A stretch of DNA of 64,000 nt. It comes from Laccaria trichodermophora (Eukaryota; Basidiomycota; Agaricomycetes; Agaricales; Hydnangiaceae). Of the stretch, positions 42,345 through 54,639 are shown piece after piece. The position numbers and the translations under genes are program-made. A model generated the notes under the pieces. That model ran no database searches. It saw only the letters and a program-made list of their open reading frames with translations, and had not been told where the DNA came from. Position 1 is the first letter of the stretch, and the number at the start of each line of letters is the position of its first letter. The stretch is taken from positions 3,286,001 through 3,350,000 of the forward strand of contig JACTVC010000001.1 in assembly GCA_018417955.1 (NCBI GenBank), read 5' to 3'.

Positions 42345-44697
42345 CAGAAATTCAAGCCCGCTTCATATATGAGAGCTTCAAGGGCCAACTTGAATTAAGA
42401 TTTTTCACACCTTACAATTCAATCTGCTCAACTGGACTTTCTGTAATGCTCATACTGGGGATAATGAGTGGATCAGGGACTATGCTTGTGAAGCTAGCTA
42501 TGTGGAGAATGGTGTGGTTGTCATTGAGACAACTCCTTTGTGCATGTTCCCTCCAGCTTCAACCCCTCTAACATTTGGCCTCCTTTTCTAGATTCTTCCT
42601 TGTTTCTGTTGTCACTGCAAACATTGGGACTTTCACATTTTACTTTTTTTGACTTGTGCAAGTCGCTACAAGTCGAAAAAGGCAGAAAAGCTACAAGTTA
42701 AAAAGCCAGGCCAAATTTTGTGAAAAGCAGGTATTGGCAAGCAAACAAAAAGTTGAAAAAGTCATGGAAAAGAGCAATCAAGGCAAAACTAGCAATAAAG
42801 TGCAAATCTACTGAACTACATAGTCTACCCAACTTCATGGAAATCTGCCTAGCTTGGAGAGATGCATAGAGAATCTGTCAGAGGGAAATTTATAAGAGGA
42901 AAATTCAAGAACATGGAATGACACAGCCTGAGATTGCCTTCTAAACCTGCCACAATCCATCATCAACAAGTGTCCAAAACACAATGTGACTGCATGCTAT
43001 GATTTCAGTAAATGCAGCAGCACCTGCATGGTACATGCAGCAGACCAAGCAGGGTAGAGGGGAAGGCTGGTAGATGAGAGTTGAAGAGAAGAATGTGACA
43101 TGGAGGTGTTTGGCTGTATTGATCAAATATTCAACTCATGTGGTGCTGCCATCAGCACGTCGTCACAGTCCGACATCTCTTCCTTCTTACCATCACCACC
43201 CCTTTGCCAACTTCTGCAACATCCTCAGACTCTGTATGCTGCCAGAGACGACACCACTCCTTGATGCTGTAGCATGACGCTAGTACAGAGTTCTCCTTCC
43301 CTCTCTCATAGTGTGTGCCACTCAATTACTTCACAGCTCAGGCCGTTTGTTGCTGAGAATCTGAAGGGAAAATAGGTCTGAATGGTGGAGGGGGTTTGAG
43401 GTAGATTAGTATTGTAGTTTTTTTGTAATCTAAGTGTATCTTGAGATCTGCTAGGATATCATATTTTCGGTAGATTAGCTTTCCAGCTTTTACACTTTTC
43501 AGCTGGTTGCAAGCTAAAAAGCAGCTAAAAGCCAGAAAGTAAATTGTTAACTTGCTGATGAATCTGATTTCACCCAAGCCCAACGATGCTCGAGGGCGGG
43601 AGAACTGGATTTTTGGTCTATGCACATGAACAGGGCGAAGAGAACTTCGACACACTGATCTATCAAGCTTTTTTAGTAAGGCCAATGCAGCACACATAGT
43701 GGAATCCCAGTGTCCACTATCAAGTCCAATGAGCCCTCATCACCTGAACCTTTTGTAGTACGTGTTTCCCATGGCCTTTTCTCATCCATGTTAATCAATG
43801 ATGAGTCATGACTTCTAAGCATGGTGAAGGGTGGCGCTGGCTGGGACATATGATTTGGTCTTGGTCTCATTTAGCTCAATACTTATCCTTGGCACTCCTT
43901 ATTGCTATACGCCTTTATGCTGTTGTCGTGCATCAGATAGTGGAAATGTTACAAACTCTTTTCTTTATAACATATACAATTACGCATTCCTAAGACATAT
44001 CTAGACCATACTGGACAGTTCTAGATATGCATCCCAGTTAGATTTCTTCACTATGATTCTTACTTACTTAGATAGAGTCATACGACTCACATAGACTTAC
44101 ATAGATATAGTATGATTCATCTGACTCTACACAAGTTATATGAATTCATACTTCTGACTCATACTTGACTTGTACCCTTAGTATATAAGTAGGGTACTTT
44201 GTTTGTGTTCAATAGCTTGAACCTAGGCAATACAGGCTTAGTTCAACCCAATGTCAGACCCTCAGATCTTAAGTTGCCCTCGAACTCCATAGTCTTTCGA
44301 CTTAGAGTCTCTTTGAAACCTCGAATGAATGATTAAGTCTTCAACATCGAAGACTTAATAAACTTAGGCCTAGTCAGCAGTTGACTATAAACAATACCAA
44401 ATCTCTATCAGAGCCAGTGTGCCATAGAGTATTGTGGAACCCTGTAGTGTCGTTATTGAAGTCATAACGAACTGACAGTAAAGACTACATTGTCTCAGAA
44501 GGGAGTGTAGCATGAACAAACGAATAGACAAACGAACTTGAAGCTTAATAACTGCCCGTTACACTTAACTACTGTAACAGGAAAGCTGTAGTACATTTTT
44601 TGGATGCCTACCACATAAAAACTATCAATGTGTAAAGTACCACTTCAATGCAAAACCCGTTTACATTCATTGTCATTCTGGCTGAAAAGCAATGTGT
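42345..44697. other. No gene recognised
   Basis: Short frames only. Words such as CAAGTCGCTACAAGTC and AGCTAAAAAGCAGC near 42655-42720 and 43500-43540 recur in other AT-rich spacers of this window (55005-55090, 56780-56940), so old transposon debris is likely. Confidence 0.4.
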
Positions 44698-44702
44698 CTG
44701 GC

Positions 44703-44940
44703 TGTTGAGAATATATATAGTGCAGTGGTAAGTTCAAAGAATAATGATTATTGTAGAGGGCAACTTCGTCGCCCTTATATACTACAGAATGTAAATACTA
44801 GAATATACTACAGGATACTAGGCATGTGAGAAATCACCTTGGTGATGTCCTCGGGCTTAGTAATTAAGTATTCTCGATCTATCTACAAAGTCCTCGAGAT
44901 GCGTGGAATACTTGACCATATTCCAGGTGTTATTCCAACA
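44703..44940 (-). repeat. Copia 3' LTR
   Basis: Begins TGTTGAGAATA and ends TTATTCCAACA, with TG...CA borders. Confidence 0.93.
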
Positions 44941-47900
44941 CTCCCCCTTGGTCAGGTATTACATCTATCTCATAAGTTAAGTCTTGGTGTACAATCCACG
45001 GGAGACCCTTCGTGAATAAATCCGCAAGATTGTTGTGAGTTGATATGTAGATCAAATCTAGGTTTCCTTTTTCGACGTGATCACGTAAGAAATGGAGCGC
45101 GATGTCAATATGCTTTGTCCGAGCATGAAACTCTGGATTATGACCAATAGATATTGCAGCCTGGTTATCTGTGAAAATTGTGGATGTTTTTGGCTGCTGA
45201 ATTTTGAGTTCATTAAATAAAGACCTATGCCAAAGTACTTGTTTGGCAGTATGAGTAGCAGAAGTATATTCTGCCTCAGCAGTTGAAAGAGCAACAGTAT
45301 TTTGCTTTTTCGAGCTCCAAGCCACAGCTCCACCAGCTATGATTACTACATATCCACTGACTGATTTTCTGTCAGTGTGTGAAGCCCAATCAGCATCGCA
45401 GTAAATATTTATATCTGCATTGGAGTTTATTCCTCCATACGTGAGTACACAATTTCGTGTGCCTTTCAGATAACGAAATATTCTTTTAATGGCAGTCCAA
45501 TGCTTCAGTTGGGGTCGGCTCGTGAATTGTGCAAGTCTATTTGTTGCATACGCAATATCTGGGCGTGTTCCCAATGCGGCATACATTAGTGATCCAATCA
45601 TTGTTGCATAGATCCCTGACCCTTGTGTGTTGTGAGTGATGTCATCATCAGATGGCTCATCATCTTGATTTAGATCTACATTTGGATAGAGTGGCGTGGT
45701 AACTGGATTCAGGTTTTCGAGATTAAATTTCTTGAGGAGTTTATTGATGTAATGAGTTTGCGAAAGTGAGATAGTATGGTTTGTAGTGTCATGAGTAACC
45801 TTCATGCCTAACAGTAATGAAGGTTGGCCCAATGCTTTGATTTCATATTTTGATTTGAGTTCTGCTTCGACGTGATCACTTTCCGCAGGGTTATTGGTGA
45901 GTGTGAGTATGTCATCCACCCATACCAATAAAATCACAAATTTCTCCCCCTCTCTCCGAATATAGCAGCAATAGTCCGTTTTTAGCTGCATAAATCCCAG
46001 GTCTTCCATAGTGCCGTTAAATTCATGATTCCACGTGTGTCCGGCCTGCTTTAATCCATAAAGCGCATGCTGTAATCCATAAAGCGCATGCTGTAATCGA
46101 CAAACACGTCCACTGCCATCTGAAAAACCCAGGGGTTGATTCATATAAATTTCCTCTGTGAGTTTTCCATTTAAATATGCACTTTTCACATCGAGCTGAC
46201 GCATATCCCATTTATTGACTGCGGCGAGTGTGAGCATCGTGTGTAGCGTCTCGAAGCACATAACAGGTGCAAACGTGCCGTTATGGCTAAAATCCGTTCC
46301 TGGTTTCTGCAAGAAACCTTGCGCTACAAGTCATGCCTTGTATTTTACAATGTTTCCATGCTCGTCTCGTTTTTTATCGAATACCCAACGGCATCCAATT
46401 GGTTCCCTTCCTATTGGTAAGTCTTCCATTTTCCATGTGCCCATTTTTTCTAAAACATTTAATTCTGCTTCCACAGCAGCTTTCCAATGATCTTTCTCCT
46501 CAGTTTGCATCGCATTTTCAAGTGTCTCTGGCAATCCATCTTTATCAGAAATTCCTGAGAGCACTTGGAACGATTTTTCAGTTGAAAATCTGATAAAATC
46601 TTCGAAGGCAAGGTGAGTGCGATTTTTAGAAATTATTTTCGCAGCTGATGACTCTGTGTGTCATGTAATGTCAGGTGGTGTCGCATTTCCAAGTGTGCGA
46701 TCTGTTGGTTGTGCCTGTGGATTATTTAGGAGTTGATAATCGTGTTCAGTGCGAGTTCTACAAGGTCTAAGAGCTGGGGAATTTATGGGTTCAATAGGAC
46801 TTGGTATTTCTTGTGTAGGAATTGTTGTAGGAATAGGATTTAATGTTTTTTCGATTTCTTGAGGTGTTTGAGCGTTTGATTTTTCCTCTGGCTCCCCCTC
46901 GACATGCAAACCCGGTAAATTAGCTTTAATTTCGAGTTCTCGTGGCTCTTCATTTTCGTTAAATGCCACATTGCATGAGACTTTAATTTTTCGAGTTTTA
47001 GCGTCGTAATAACAGACTGACTTTGATCCATCATGAAATCCTACAAAAATAAATTTGTTTGATTTTGGTGTGAGCTTAGAACGACCCTTGGTCTCGTCTA
47101 GCACACAAACGTCGCATCCGAATTCCCTGAGGTGCGAAATGTCAGGTTTATTACCTGTCCAAGCTTTGTATGGTGTTTTGCCGTTTAAAGCGCATGTGGG
47201 CACGCGGTTTCGTAAATATGCCGCGTGCGTGACTGCTTCGTCCCATAAAAATACTGGAAGGTTTTTTGCAATTAACATTGCCCATGCAAGTTCCAAAAGT
47301 GTGCGATTAAACCTTTCTGCAACTCCATTTTGAGAAGGTGAATATGGAGCAGATGTTTCAATAGTAATTCCTTTTTCTGCAGTCCAATTTTGAAGTTTCT
47401 CATTAACCAGTTCCTTCCCATTATCAAATCGCATAAATCTTGGAGGTTTTCCAAATTTCCGTTCAATAATGGCAACATATTCCTTAATGCGGTCAAATGC
47501 TTGTCCCTTGTTTTTTAGGAATAGTACGGCAGTCAAACGTGTGCCGTCATCTGTAAATGAAACATAATATTTCCACTGTCCGATTGACTCTGTTTGTGCT
47601 GGTCCCCATACATCACTCATGATGCGTTCACCAGGTATCTCAGATCGATTTTTTGCTTCTTGTGGAAAAGGTTTGTGTGCTTGTTTTGCTTGAATACAAG
47701 CCTTGCAAGTTAATGATGGAATTGTAGACTCATCAATCTTGAGCCCATCCACCATTTCATTTGATTTCAGGCTTTTAATTGCATTGACAGAGATGTGGCC
47801 ATAAAGTCGATGCCATTGATCCCAAGAGTGTGTCCGAATTGATGTGTATTGGGCACTTTCCCGATTTGGCAATTCTGCATGTGCATTAAGCAAATATAAC

Positions 47901-48580
47901 ATGTTCGTCAACTTTCCCTTTCCAATAACCCTATTGGTTTTGTCATATAGTTGGCATCCATTGCCATTAAATTCTACCCTTCCTCCTCCAATTGCTAAAC
48001 GAGGAATTGAGAGTAGGCAATTTGGTGCTTTCGGGACATGTAACACATTCTGCAAAGTGTGTTTGATTGATTGGCCATCAATTTTAAAGTTGACTTCCAC
48101 TGTTCCTCATCCCTGTGTTATTGCTGATCCGCCAATGCCATCAACTTCAGAGTTTAATGGCTCATAATCAGTAAATGTGTCTCGGGTTGTGCAAATGTGT
48201 GAGGTTGTGGCTGAATCAAGTACCCAGTCATATTTCAAAAATTCATGGATATTCTGGTTGACCATGTAAGCACAATCACCCAGTGAATTGTTCACGGAAT
48301 CTTGTGTTTGATGAGATCTGTCTCCTCTATTTGGTCCTCAACAGCCCTTTGGACCTTGTCCCTCGCGACCTCCTCCTTTGGCCCAACATTCATTTGACAT
48401 GTGGCCTTTCTTGTGGCAGTTGTAACACTCCACATCTGTTTTCTTCTTTCCCTGTGAGCTTGTATTTCTTCCGCCCTTTTGCTGATGCCTAGCTTGCATA
48501 GACAATCCTCCAGATGTCTCCTCATTTCGACCTTGACGACGGTGGTATTCTTCAATCAAAAATGCAATAAGCTTGTGCAA
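44941..48580 (-). pseudogene. Copia Pol: zinc knuckle, protease, integrase, reverse transcriptase, RNase H
   Basis: One minus frame carries, in order, the knuckle CYNCHKKGHMSNEC, the protease site DSATTSH, and the integrase HHCC zinc site with the catalytic region RFDNGKELVN and SQNGVAERFNR. The reverse transcriptase follows (QLDVKSAYLNGKL, LLVWVDDILTL), then RNase H (YCDADWASHTDRKSVSG, STAEAEY). TGA stops break it at 48338, 48107, 46661 and 46331. Each falls inside otherwise conserved sequence where an Arg codon would fit. A 21-bp tandem duplication (46054-46095) adds a second QHALYGL in the palm region. Inactive as it stands. Confidence 0.9.
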
Positions 48581-48582
48581 TT

Positions 48583-49143
48583 TCAGGGTTGTTTATTTCC
48601 AGATGCACCCAGGTACGATGAAGTATAATTATCCCAACTTTCAGGGAGTGATGTGATCAAGATCATGATGAAATCTTCATCTGATACCATGTTTTCCATT
48701 AGGTGCAATTCTTCCTGAAGCTTTCTTAGCTTCGATATATGTTCAACCAGATCAATTCCCTCATCCGCGCTCATTCTGTATAGTGCGCGATGTGTTGCAA
48801 GCACCCCTAGCCTGCCCTTGGATTCCTTGACCATGGTGAGTTGATCCCACATTTCCCACGCTGTTGTTGCGCCACTGATGTGGATCATTTCTGCATCGCT
48901 GATAGTGAGTTTTATTCTTGTCTGCGCCTTGGCGTCACCTTTGGCCCATTTCCTTGTCGCTGCTAATTCTTCCGTTTTCAGGTTTTGGGGATCGGCTGAT
49001 CCTGGAGGTTTTGCATCCTTTGCAATATACTTCTCCAGTCCAAGGTCACGAAGCACGGCCATCATCCGTTGCTTCCATGGCATCCAATTTGTGGCCTTCA
49101 GCATTTCCATCCGGTAAGATCCCATTGTATATTCTTCCGACAT
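48583..49143 (-). pseudogene. Copia Gag, N-terminal part
   Basis: The 186-residue frame reads YRMEMLKATNWMPWKQRM through LISLPESWDNYTSSYLGASG, typical of copia Gag (UBN2-like) proteins. It ends in a frame different from the downstream zinc knuckle; the switch lies near 48580-48590. Because other damage is present, I favour a one-base indel over programmed frameshifting, but cannot exclude the latter. Confidence 0.8.
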
Positions 49144-49264
49144 TGTAGTAAGTTACGTAATGTAGATAAGCGTACGAGATAAAGTTTGTGTGTATGCATG
49201 TGTATGCGTGTGCATGTGTAGCATATGCGTGTGTAATGAATATGTGTATAGGTTTTTATAGGCC

Positions 49265-49277
49265 GGGGCCCATAACC
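49265..49277 (-). promoter_or_regulatory. Candidate primer-binding site of the copia element
   Basis: GGTTATGGGCCCC lies directly inside the 5' LTR on the minus strand, where a tRNA primer should anneal. I did not identify the tRNA. Confidence 0.45.
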
Positions 49278-49515
49278 TGTTGAGAATATATATAGCGCAG
49301 TGGTAAGTTCAAAGAATAATGATTATTGTAGAGGGCAACTTTGTCGCCCTTATATACTACAGAATGTAAATACTAGAATATACTACAGGATACTAGGCGT
49401 GTGAGAAATCACCTTGGTAATGTCCTCGGGCTTAGTAATTAAGTATTCTTGATCTATCTACAAAGTCCTTGAGATGCGTGGAATACTTGACCATATTCCA
49501 GGTGTTATTCCAACA
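49278..49515 (-). repeat. Copia 5' LTR
   Basis: 238 bp, partner of 44703-44940. For a minus-strand element this copy drives transcription. Confidence 0.93.
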
Positions 49516-49683
49516 CTGGCTACTCTACATACTGTGCACCATGAAAAGCAGTTTCTAAGATGTTGTTCATCACTGCTGATGACATTGATTTTTCAACATC
49601 AATACCTATGTGTACCATCTTACACACTGATTGTCATTGGTATCTACACTGAGTAGCAATGACTTTGACGATGATTTTTATGC

Positions 49684-50038
49684 TACAGTGTCTTTCACTG
49701 CCGTTTGCACACATGAATTGTAAATTTCGTGTTTGCTTCTGTTGTCCTCAGGGTTTTTTTGTCACACATTGGCCCAGAATGGATGAGTTGATCTTAGGGA
49801 TCTTGAGTGAACCAGTGTCTGACCTCACTCTGGCCCTTGCCCATGGCAGCTCAAGTCTCTGGATACATAACCATCTGGCATGAAGAAGAATCCCTTTCTC
49901 CTTGTGAAATTGCTGACCTGCTGATGTCCAATTTGCCCAAAATTTGCTGTGACAAAAAACCCTGAGGGTAACAGGTACCACAGAAGCAAACACGAAATTA
50001 CAATTCACGCTGTGCAAACAGCAGTGAAAGACACTGTA
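49684..50038. repeat. Long imperfect inverted repeat (foldback element)
   Basis: The left arm, starting TACAGTGTCTTTCACTGC and running to about 49777, matches the reverse complement of 49952-50038 with a few indels. The spacer is about 175 bp. No target duplication is evident. Confidence 0.75.
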
Positions 50039-50097
50039 ATTACTTCCCACAGTGTGGAGCGTCCACCTCAGGCCTGACACTTCTGAGTGACAGAAGG

Positions 50098-50141
50098 CCT
50101 CAGAGGCCAATTCTTTTGATTGTAGCAATTGGCCTCTGAGG
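50098..50141. repeat. 15-bp perfect palindrome arms with 14-nt loop (copy 1)
   Basis: CCTCAGAGGCCAATT, 14 nt, AATTGGCCTCTGAGG. The same arms and loop length recur at 54549-54592 with an unrelated loop. Confidence 0.85.
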
Positions 50142-50541
50142 GGTATGGTCGCCCTATCACCGGCATGCAAACCCAAATTAAGAATGCTTCTTTCGACATC
50201 TAAAAATAGCTGGAGTGTCAAGGTGACACCTCGTGGTGGTTCAAATTGCACCACTAGCCAACCGCTAGGGGTCCCCAACCTATGTTGCTGGTGATTAGGC
50301 CTCCTGGTAGCTTGTTCAAAATATGGGTACTCTTTACTGGATCCCGAAACCTTCTCTACCATACATAGACTCAAAATACAGATTATGGAGGATCAATTTT
50401 CATCCCAAAAGCGCATCAAAAGCCTCTTTGCGCGGCCACAACATCCTCCCTCCTGCTCCCATTCCCATTCCATACAATATGAACTTCATAGCTACTACTT
50501 ACAATTATTTGTAGTGGTTTTCATTGGGCAGCTGGGGTCAG

Positions 50542-52098
50542 TACTTTACCCTCCTCCATGAGTTCCGGCGGATTCCGCCGGAATCCCACGGAATGTTGGA
50601 ATTCCACTGGGAATCCGCAGGAATGGTAGGAATGTACAATTCCTGTGGATTCCCATGGATTCCCAGTGGAATTCCAGGGAAATTCCATGTAACTTCCAGA
50701 ATGATTCCTATGGATTCCCAGTGGAATTTGAATGGAAATTCCAGTCAAATTCCCCTTATCCTGATGACTTCCTACTCATATTTCCTTATAAAATTCACAT
50801 GTAGAAGTCACACAAATTGAGTTGTTATGTATTTGAAATATATTATTACACACACTACACAGTTTATCTTAAAGGGAGGGGGGAGGGGAGGGACAAGGTG
50901 GAGTGTATTCATATTTGGGAGGGACAAGGAAGAGGGAAGAACAAGGCAGGGGAGGGAGGAAGAGGGAAGGACAAGAAAGAGGGAAGGAAGGGGGAGGGAC
51001 AAGAAAGAGGGAAGGAAGGGGGAGGGACAAGAAAGAGGGAAGGAAGGGGGAGGGACAAGAAAGGGGGAAGGGACAAGAAAGAGGGAAGAAGGGGGGAGGG
51101 ACAAGAAAGAGGGAAGAAAAGGGGAGGGACAAGAAAGGGGGAAAGGGGGGAGGAGGGAGGGAGGGAATGGTGGAAGGGAGAGGGGTGTAGCTGGAAACTC
51201 ACCTATCGTCGTCTCGTGTCGGCGTCGCATCGTCGTGTCCCATTTCGTTGTCACCTCGTCGCGTGTTCGCGTTTTCATCGCGTGTTCGCGTTTTCGTCGC
51301 GTGCCGGTGTTTTCGTCGCGTGCCGGTGTTTTTGCGTGTGGGTGCTGCCTGTTGTCCGTTGGGCGCCGGGTGATATTCGTGGGCGCTGGGGTGTGTGTGT
51401 GTTCGTGGGCGGCGTGTGACGTGGCACTGTGGGCGTCGGCGTTGTCGTTGTCGTGGGCACTGGGGCGTCGTCGTGGGCGGCGTTGGCGTGGACGTGTTGG
51501 CGTGGAGCCGTTGTGTGGGCGGTACGTGTTTTTCGGTGGGCGGCGCGTGTTTTTTGGTGGGCGGTGCATGTTTTTTGGTGGGCGCTCGTGTTTTTCAGTG
51601 GCGGTGGGGCGTTTTCGTGGGTGGGGTATGGTTTTCGTGGGTGCCGGGGCGTTTTCGTGGGCACTTGGTGGTCGTCGTTTGGTGACGTGGCGTGGCCGTG
51701 TTGTTGTTGAAGGGCGACGGTGGTGGCGTGGCGTTGGCGGCGGTGACGAGCATGTGGTGGTGGTGGTGGTGGTGGAAGAAAAGAGTGGCCGTGTTTGGTG
51801 AGCATGTTTGCCAAACAAATGATGTTTGTTATCCATCGAAAATAAACAAGGAATAATACATAACAATGGAATTCCTTGGATTCCATCTGGAATCATTCCC
51901 GGAGCCTCCCGGAATCCGACCATTTCCATTGGAATTCCTTGGAAAAAAGTGGGAATTTCCATGGAATTGGAAACCAAAATGGCTGATGCTCCAGCCAATT
52001 GCTTTCCATAGAAATTCCATGGAATTCCTTGGAATTCCGACTTTCCAGTGGGAATCCGGCGGAATCCGCAGGAACTCATGGAGGAGAGTAAAGACCTC
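50542..52098. mobile_element. Non-autonomous inverted-repeat element, about 1.56 kb, with GGAATTCC subterminal arrays
   Basis: The ends share TTTACYCTCCTCCATGAGTT in inverse orientation, then arrays of GGAATCC/GGAATTCC words (50565-50750 and 51870-52070). The flanks share GCTGGGGTCAG (50531-50541) and GCTGGGGTTCAG (52099-52110) in direct orientation, which may be a target duplication. The interior is strongly strand-asymmetric: purine-only up to 51180, then G/T-rich to 51790. This leaves long frames (50827-51801 plus; 50808-52079 minus) of low complexity that I do not regard as genes. Confidence 0.7.
50877..51178. repeat. Polypurine minisatellite
   Basis: About 300 bp of almost pure G and A on the plus strand, built from units such as GGGAGGGACAAGAAAGA. 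It could form triplex DNA. It lies inside the inverted-repeat element. Confidence 0.85.
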
Positions 52099-52110
52099 GC
52101 TGGGGTTCAG

Positions 52111-53449
52111 CTCTGAATGGCGGTGCCTGCACCTCCAGGTTTGGGCTGAGTATGTCATGGGCCACAACGTCGACCCACTGTAAGCGGAATCACGCCTCCA
52201 TAAAAGAAACTGTTCATAAAATCAGAACAACATGTTAGTCACTCCACTACGTATCACACCATTCATCACATATTTATCTGATCATACAGCATCTGTGGAG
52301 TACAAAAAACATTACTCTCTTTCATTGTTCTGACAACGCGCCGCTACCCACCTTCCATCAGGAGACGAAACTTTACATCGGTGCATGTTACGACATATCG
52401 AATGTAGCTGGTAAATCTAACATAGCTCATAGATGTATCAACAAGCATTCCGCTCAACAAACTGTTTCCTGGGACCGGCGCTCACAATGCTTAGGGTCAG
52501 AATAGCTTAACACATACACCAGAGTACTGCTTCTTTTCAATACTTGTTTACTTGCGAAAAGCAGAATAGCTCGACGAGTTTCTCAAGACTTAGACTTGAA
52601 AATTTACAGTTGAACATTGAACGAAGCCCCCTGAGAAAATTCCCGCATTTTCTCTCTCTCCAAATTGTTGCTTGACAAGCACCTCTGAGCTTCATTTTAG
52701 AGGGCCATACCACCAAGTACTATACAACAGTTCTTTTAAGAATGTGTACTCAAAACTGATTCGTGCGAAAAGGAAATTGTAGCTGGTTACTACTGGAATG
52801 TTGACGTGAAAATCACACTATCCGCTTCGACCCATATTGAAATATTATCAGTATCAGCCACAGTCGCATAGCCCGGTGCATTAAGAGCAGTTTTATCGAG
52901 CTAGTATTGAGGAGGGAGGTGGAGGCGAGCTTCAAATTACATTTTTCTGGAGTAAAGGTCAGACCACGCAGGCTACATCAAAGATTAGCATCTTAAGGAT
53001 TGAAGCAACATTTATGGTTTACAAAGGCTCCCTTCCCATGGATTTCATCCTACGATGAGCCAATTCAAATACAAGAGTAGTTCTATATTTCTACGAATGC
53101 AAGGATGCCGTCAAGCTGCTGTATGACATGAACAGGTGCCTGCTAAGTTGTTTTTTCTATGTTGCAGTCTCCACATCGGAATGTCTGTCATTTTTTTATT
53201 CTACAGCAAATTGGAGGCAAGGATGAAAGATGTGTATTACAAGAATTAATATCATAACATCCCTTGATAATCTAACCTATGCCCAACTAAAATCCAGTAC
53301 ATGGCCCACAGAGAGGGATGAGACGTCAGCGAAGATTGAGAATTCGAGATAATCGGGAGGCATCTCAACGCCCGGCTCAAATATACTGCGATCAGAATAT
53401 ATTCTGATCAGAGGAGAGAGCTGATACTCACCGAATAGGAGACGAGTGT
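52111..53449. other. No gene recognised
   Basis: AT-rich with short frames only. No repeat or RNA gene was recognised. Confidence 0.4.
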
Positions 53450-54200
53450 CGTATGTCTTGGGAACAAGGACTAACTCAACTGCCCAGGAGAAATCGTCAT
53501 AGGCGGAAATGCAACCCTCACATTGAACAGCACCCTCCTCCCTGCACTCAACCCATTAGCGCCAGATTATAGCTTCTCCATATCCATCGCAAATCCTAAA
53601 GGCTCCTTTGTGTTGGAGCCCATCAGGCCCAAGTGTTCCATCTCGAGTTTGTGTAATGACACGGCGAGATTCTGACCTACAGGTGTTGCGAGGCCTAGGT
53701 AGACGCGGTATAGGCAGGGAGGCAGGGAGGCAGGGAGGCCACCAACCCGCAGGTACCACTAGAAGGGGGCGGCAGTGGCGTGGATTTGGGTAGTCGAAAG
53801 GGCAGGTTACTTCCGCGGCTCATCGGATTCGGATGAGGGTTGCGGCGATGTTGGGGCACAGGGCAGGTGAGGGGCAAGTCGATGAGCAGGGCAAAGAGCA
53901 AGGCAAGGAGCAGGGAGAGGGACAGGGGGTGGTTGAGGTGAGGAGGACGGAGATGGTGGTATGTCAGAGGATAAGGAGGCGGTCTTCGAATACAATTGTC
54001 TGTTAAGGTATCATTGGGGTTGGGAAAAATAAAGAGGGAGGGAAATACATACATCGTATGCTGGATCTACACCTTCTAATTTCCATGATACAGCGACGTC
54101 GGAAGTAAGATTCCATATGTGGAGGCGCATCACGCGATCGCCAGAAATGCACAGCCTTCTAATGAATTATAACTCACAGTGATATCTAAGTATCAGAAGT
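53450..54200 (-). other. Possible host gene remnant, unidentified
   Basis: On the minus strand, 54160-54055 reads RVMRLHIWNLTSDVAVSWKL and on to DPAYD, ending at a GTATGT donor. An acceptor near 54003 then continues TIVFEDRLLIL before a stop. The frame reading DGLQHKGAFRICDGYGEAIIW follows at about 53640-53556. The style resembles a fungal coding gene, but I cannot name the family or join the parts. A small GGGAGGCA repeat lies at 53725-53742. Confidence 0.3.
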
Positions 54201-54548
54201 GGAGTGAATCCCTCCTTGTTGATGTAGAATGAGGTGCAAGGAGGAGGTGAATGGTTGGCATATAAACATGCTACTGGGGTGGACATTCGTTGTCGGGTTC
54301 GTCGCTAGCTAGTTGCTGTAGTAGTAACCGAGCACTCTGACTCTGAGTGCTCAGTGCTTGCCGTTTGGTGATGTAGCATGCTGCGCAAGAGACGTAGGCA
54401 GAGAAAGTTGGTAGGCAATATGTCAGTGGTGGAGGTCGTCGTCGGAAAGTTTGTTGCTGACTAAGCGAGTGCACAGCCCTGCAGCACCGGCAACCATCAG
54501 CTGGAGCTATTTTTGGAATGACAGCGTGCACAGTGACAGGATCACCCC

Positions 54549-54592
54549 CCTCAGAGGCCAATTACCTCCAGACAAAGAATTGGCCTCTGAGG
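54549..54592. repeat. 15-bp perfect palindrome arms with 14-nt loop (copy 2)
   Basis: The arms are identical to those at 50098-50141 (CCTCAGAGGCCAATT and its complement); the loop has the same length but another sequence. Confidence 0.85.
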
Positions 54593-54639
54593 CAGCCTAG
54601 CGCTTAAGAAGCGCCAGGCCCAAGGTGGGAGCGTCACAA

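Larger units (their letters stand above)
44703..49515 (-). mobile_element. Ty1/copia-type LTR retrotransposon, decayed
   Basis: This is a 4.8-kb element on the minus strand with 238-bp LTRs and the 5-bp duplication CTGGC at both sides (44698-44702 and 49516-49520). The order Gag, protease, integrase, reverse transcriptase, RNase H defines the copia superfamily. The LTRs differ at six positions, five of them CpG transitions. Four in-frame TGA codons and a frame change after Gag make it non-autonomous in its present form. A purine-rich tract (CTCCCCC on the plus strand) abuts the left LTR. Confidence 0.94.

Noticed and set aside
48575..48590. Programmed frameshift between copia Gag and Pol
   Set aside because: Possible in principle, but the element carries four other inactivating stops, so a simple indel is the more economical reading.
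50808..52079. 423-codon minus frame and 324-codon plus frame in the strand-asymmetric element
   Set aside because: They are low-complexity, overlap each other, and cover the inverted-repeat ends. Their length follows from the lack of stop-forming bases in polypurine and G/T-rich DNA.
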